Of a stretch of 64,000 bases of DNA, positions 61,723-64,000 are shown in pieces. The position numbers were made by a program, and so were the translations under genes. Positions within the stretch are counted from its first letter, which is position 1, and every line of letters starts with the position of its first letter. The notes beneath the pieces were generated by a model. The model was given only the letters and a program-made list of their open reading frames with translations, did not search any database and had not been told where the DNA came from. Origin of the DNA: Entophlyctis helioformis (lineage: Eukaryota > Chytridiomycota > Chytridiomycetes > Chytridiales > Chytriomycetaceae); the NCBI GenBank assembly GCA_025526915.1, contig JAHLKH010000099.1, positions 1-64,000 on the forward strand. Direction: 5' to 3'.

Positions 61723-63516
61723 ATGGCAACATCGACGTCGGTCGCAACGGCAACATCCCTGCCCTTCCGTGCGTCAACGCCCCAGCCTGCCGCATTGCCT
61801 GCTGGTCATGCCCACACAGTTGCCGGCCAGCTCCTCCTTCGACCCCAGCAACAGCACCCGCAACAGCATCAGCACCACCACGGCCATGTCGGCTCAGTAT
61901 CCGCCATTGCGGTGTCGTCTGGAGACACCGCACCGAGTGCCGGCCTTGTCACGGCGGCAGACTCGGAATCCTTTGTATCGCCTGCCTTGACCCTTGCGGC
62001 CGGCCCAAGTGCGGCCGTCGCAGGGATAGGCTCATCGTCGGTATCGGGCAACTCCAACATCAACACTCTCAGCACGACTGTCAGCACGACTATCAGCTCG
62101 CTTCATGGCAGTAGCAGCAGCAACACCGCCGGCACCAGCAACAACAACAACAATACGGTCACGGAACTCGGCCATTACCAGCTGCCAGCCACCACTCGGT
62201 CGCGCTCGTCTGCCGTCATTATCCTGCATCCGCCATTTCCCCGCCCGGTGCGCATCATCCCAGACGTGCTCCCCGACATCTTTGGGTTCCTGCAAGACTC
62301 GTCGGCGACGCTGCATTCATGCGCGCTCGTGAGCACCACTTGGCATGCCGTGGCACTCCAGTTTCTGTACACGAGCCCACAGCTCCGGACGGTGCGGTCG
62401 CTGCGCAAGCTGCTCGCCACGCTCGCCCTGCACCCGAGCCTCTGCCACTGGATCCGACGGCTGGACCTCTCGCACATCCGCACGACCATCCTGGCCAACG
62501 ACCTTGCGCGGCTGCTGGGCATGCTGCCGCGCGTCCGGCAGCTGGATCTCAGCTTCTGCCGCGAGCTGCGCGACAACCACGTGCATCTGCTCGTCGCCCA
62601 CTGCCGCCCGCTGGCGCTGGCCGAGCTGCGGCTGTCGGCCAACCGCCACGTGACAGACACGAGCCTGCAGGAGCTGCTGCGCCACTCGGGCCCGAGTCTG
62701 CGCGGCCTGTGCATCGACGAGTGCCACGGTGTCACGGACCGCACGCTGCAGGTCGTGGCGGCCGAGTGCACGGGCCTGCAGGCACTCAAGCTGGCCTCGA
62801 CCGCCACAGCCGTCACCGACGACGGCCTCGCCGCGCTCGCGTTCCCGCTGGGTACACCGCGCTGCACGGCGCTGCGCTCGCTGCAGCTCTACGACTGCCC
62901 GGCCCTCACCGACGCGTCGCTGGCGCTGCTCGCACAGGCATGTCCGGCGCTGGCGTCGCTCGAGCTGTTCCGCTTGCCCAACGTCAGCGACGCGGCGCTG
63001 TTTGCCATGGCCAAGCACGCCCCGCTGTCCAGCCTGTGCGTGGGCGAGATGCCGCTCATCACCGACGCCGCCCTCTGCACGCTCGGCCGCCACTGCGACA
63101 TGCGCTCGCTCACCGTATGCCACTGCGAGAACATCACCGACCGCGGCGTCGTCGAAATGGTGCGCCATTCACCCAACCTGCGGTTCGTCGACCTGGGCCT
63201 CCTGGGCGACATCACGCTCGTCTCCCTCGTCGCGACTGCCCAGTGCTGCCCACACCTCACCGATCTCGTCGTCTCGGGCAACCTGCACGCCGAAGCCATC
63301 CCCACGCGCGCGGTCATGGACGTGGTGCGCGCCATGCCGCGTCTCGAGTCGCTCACCGTCTTCCATTCACGCGATATCACGCTCGATGATGCCGAGACGC
63401 TCGCGCGCACGTGCCCGCATATCCGCTCACTGTTTATCCGCCAGTGCGTGCATATCGTGCCGCCCATGGCCGACGGGTTCTGTAAACGCTTTCGCATGCA
63501 GCTTGTCGTTGAATAG
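61723..63516 (+). CDS. F-box / leucine-rich repeat protein (AMN1/FBXL-like)
   Basis: Single exon, 597 residues, from the ATG at 61723. An upstream in-frame ATG at 61558 would add 55 residues of basic, unlikely sequence. The first 165 residues are low-complexity (His/Gln, Ser/Thr/Asn). The F-box is in RIIPDVLPDIFGFLQDSSAT followed by LHSCALVSTTWHAVALQFLY. At least nine Cys-type LRRs follow, for example RQLDLSFCRELRDNHVHLL, GLCIDECHGVTDRTLQVVA, SLQLYDCPALTDASLALLA and SLTVCHCENITDRGVVEMV. Such proteins are substrate adaptors of SCF ubiquitin ligases or, like AMN1, cell-cycle regulators. The substrate is unknown. Confidence 0.88.
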   Translation: MATSTSVATATSLPFRASTPQPAALPAGHAHTVAGQLLLRPQQQHPQQHQHHHGHVGSVSAIAVSSGDTAPSAGLVTAADSESFVSPALTLAAGPSAAVAGIGSSSVSGNSNINTLSTTVSTTISSLHGSSSSNTAGTSNNNNNTVTELGHYQLPATTRSRSSAVIILHPPFPRPVRIIPDVLPDIFGFLQDSSATLHSCALVSTTWHAVALQFLYTSPQLRTVRSLRKLLATLALHPSLCHWIRRLDLSHIRTTILANDLARLLGMLPRVRQLDLSFCRELRDNHVHLLVAHCRPLALAELRLSANRHVTDTSLQELLRHSGPSLRGLCIDECHGVTDRTLQVVAAECTGLQALKLASTATAVTDDGLAALAFPLGTPRCTALRSLQLYDCPALTDASLALLAQACPALASLELFRLPNVSDAALFAMAKHAPLSSLCVGEMPLITDAALCTLGRHCDMRSLTVCHCENITDRGVVEMVRHSPNLRFVDLGLLGDITLVSLVATAQCCPHLTDLVVSGNLHAEAIPTRAVMDVVRAMPRLESLTVFHSRDITLDDAETLARTCPHIRSLFIRQCVHIVPPMADGFCKRFRMQLVVE

Positions 63517-63734
63517 CGTCGTGGTGCCGTCTGTGGGCTGCTTGCCGTGTCCCACACACGACGACTGGCTGCAGAATGGTGGGCGGCGGCGGCTGTGATG
63601 GACGGTGAGAGGTGTTGTGAATACATGAACTATTCTTCTTCTTCTATTTGTTGTTGTTGTTGTTTTGGGCTCGGGTCGAGTGGCTTGGCTTGGCTTGGCT
63701 TGGCGGGACGCGGTGCATCGACACAAGCGGGGCA

Positions 63735-63899
63735 TTAGAAGAGTGCGGCGAATGATGGCTGCTGCTCATCGATGGAGGATCGTCCAACCGAGATGGTGTC
63801 GCAGGGGCAGAATCGGTGGATGAACTCGATGTTGCATGGACACACGCTTTTGGTCACGACGGTTTTACTCGTAAACGAAAAGACACTGGTGGACAGAGA
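63735..63899 (-). CDS. 3'-terminal exon of an unidentified gene, partial
   Basis: The minus strand has a 55-codon frame starting after a plausible acceptor (CTCTCCAG, at 63900) and ending with TAA at 63735. The product contains SVFSFTSKTVVTKSVCPCNI, then EFIHRFCPCDTIS and ends SSIDEQQPSFAALF. Upstream exons would lie beyond the window. The Cys-Pro-Cys pairs are distinctive but do not identify a family. It converges with the F-box gene (218-bp spacer). Confidence 0.45.
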   Translation of the reverse strand, partial: SLSTSVFSFTSKTVVTKSVCPCNIEFIHRFCPCDTISVGRSSIDEQQPSFAALF

Positions 63900-64000
63900 C
63901 TGGAGAGCAGGTCACAGACACGGATGGGGGAGGAGGAAGGGGACAGCCATGCAGACAGGCAGCGCGCCACACGAGACGCCAATGTTCACAGCTTGGCAGC

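Noticed and set aside
62317..63168. Minus-strand 283-codon frame
   Set aside because: Antisense to the leucine-rich repeats of the F-box protein.

Overview
The window looks like nuclear DNA of a fungus, most probably an early-diverging (chytrid-like) one. Genes carry short spliceosomal introns (about 60-160 bp), coding sequence is GC-rich, and the proteins are fungal: a Zn2Cys6 regulator, an SLM-type F-BAR/PH protein, a GH76 mannanase with a GPI-type tail and a Sec7 Arf-GEF. The chytrid-like hints are a class C (GABA-B-like) receptor, a WLHxNRxEGCT-type ankyrin protein, a SAMHD1-like HD hydrolase and a Fanzor (eukaryotic TnpB-like) remnant. The species cannot be named from sequence alone.

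Layout. 1-4700 is repeat-rich: a 708-bp foldback element, a repeat family present three times, a Fanzor zinc-ribbon remnant and non-coding sequence. 4.7-8.1 kb holds a Pro/Gly/Tyr-rich secreted protein, an R-SNARE and a PhnP-like metallo-beta-lactamase-fold hydrolase with three GC-AG introns. 8.3-12.4 kb holds a Zn2Cys6 regulator divergent from an RRM-AlkB (ALKBH8-like) protein. 12.7-16.2 kb is a tandem pair of membrane-anchored alpha/beta hydrolases. 16.5-23.4 kb encodes, all on the minus strand, an Asn-rich secreted protein, an M14 metallocarboxypeptidase and an SLM1-like F-BAR/PH protein. 23.4-26.3 kb is gene-poor. 26.3-28.2 kb is an unrecognised basic protein, followed by a decayed LTR retroelement (28.6-31.2 kb).

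From 31.4 to 48.9 kb come a small unrecognised protein, the class C receptor, the GH76 enzyme, a Ser/Gln-rich protein, two neighbouring LEA2-type single-pass membrane proteins and the ankyrin gene. 48.9-51.1 kb has a LINE RT remnant, tRNA-Val(AAC) and a FabG-like SDR. 51.4-58.4 kb is a large SEC7-family Arf-GEF (minus strand), divergent from the SAMHD1-like gene (58.8-61.4 kb). An F-box/LRR protein and the last exon of an unidentified gene close the window.

Common themes are the cell surface and membrane traffic (R-SNARE, Sec7, SLM, GH76, receptor, LEA2 proteins), though no operon-like pathway links them. Two technical themes matter for any reader. First, several otherwise well-conserved genes need one inserted base to restore frame, always in the direction of a missing base, which suggests residual single-base deletions in the assembly rather than many pseudogenes. 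Second, GC-AG introns are unusually easy to find here. The most novel-looking structure is an array of about 14 covarying hairpins filling the first intron of the SAMHD1-like gene. Exon boundaries were derived by hand from splice motifs, phase and family expectation.
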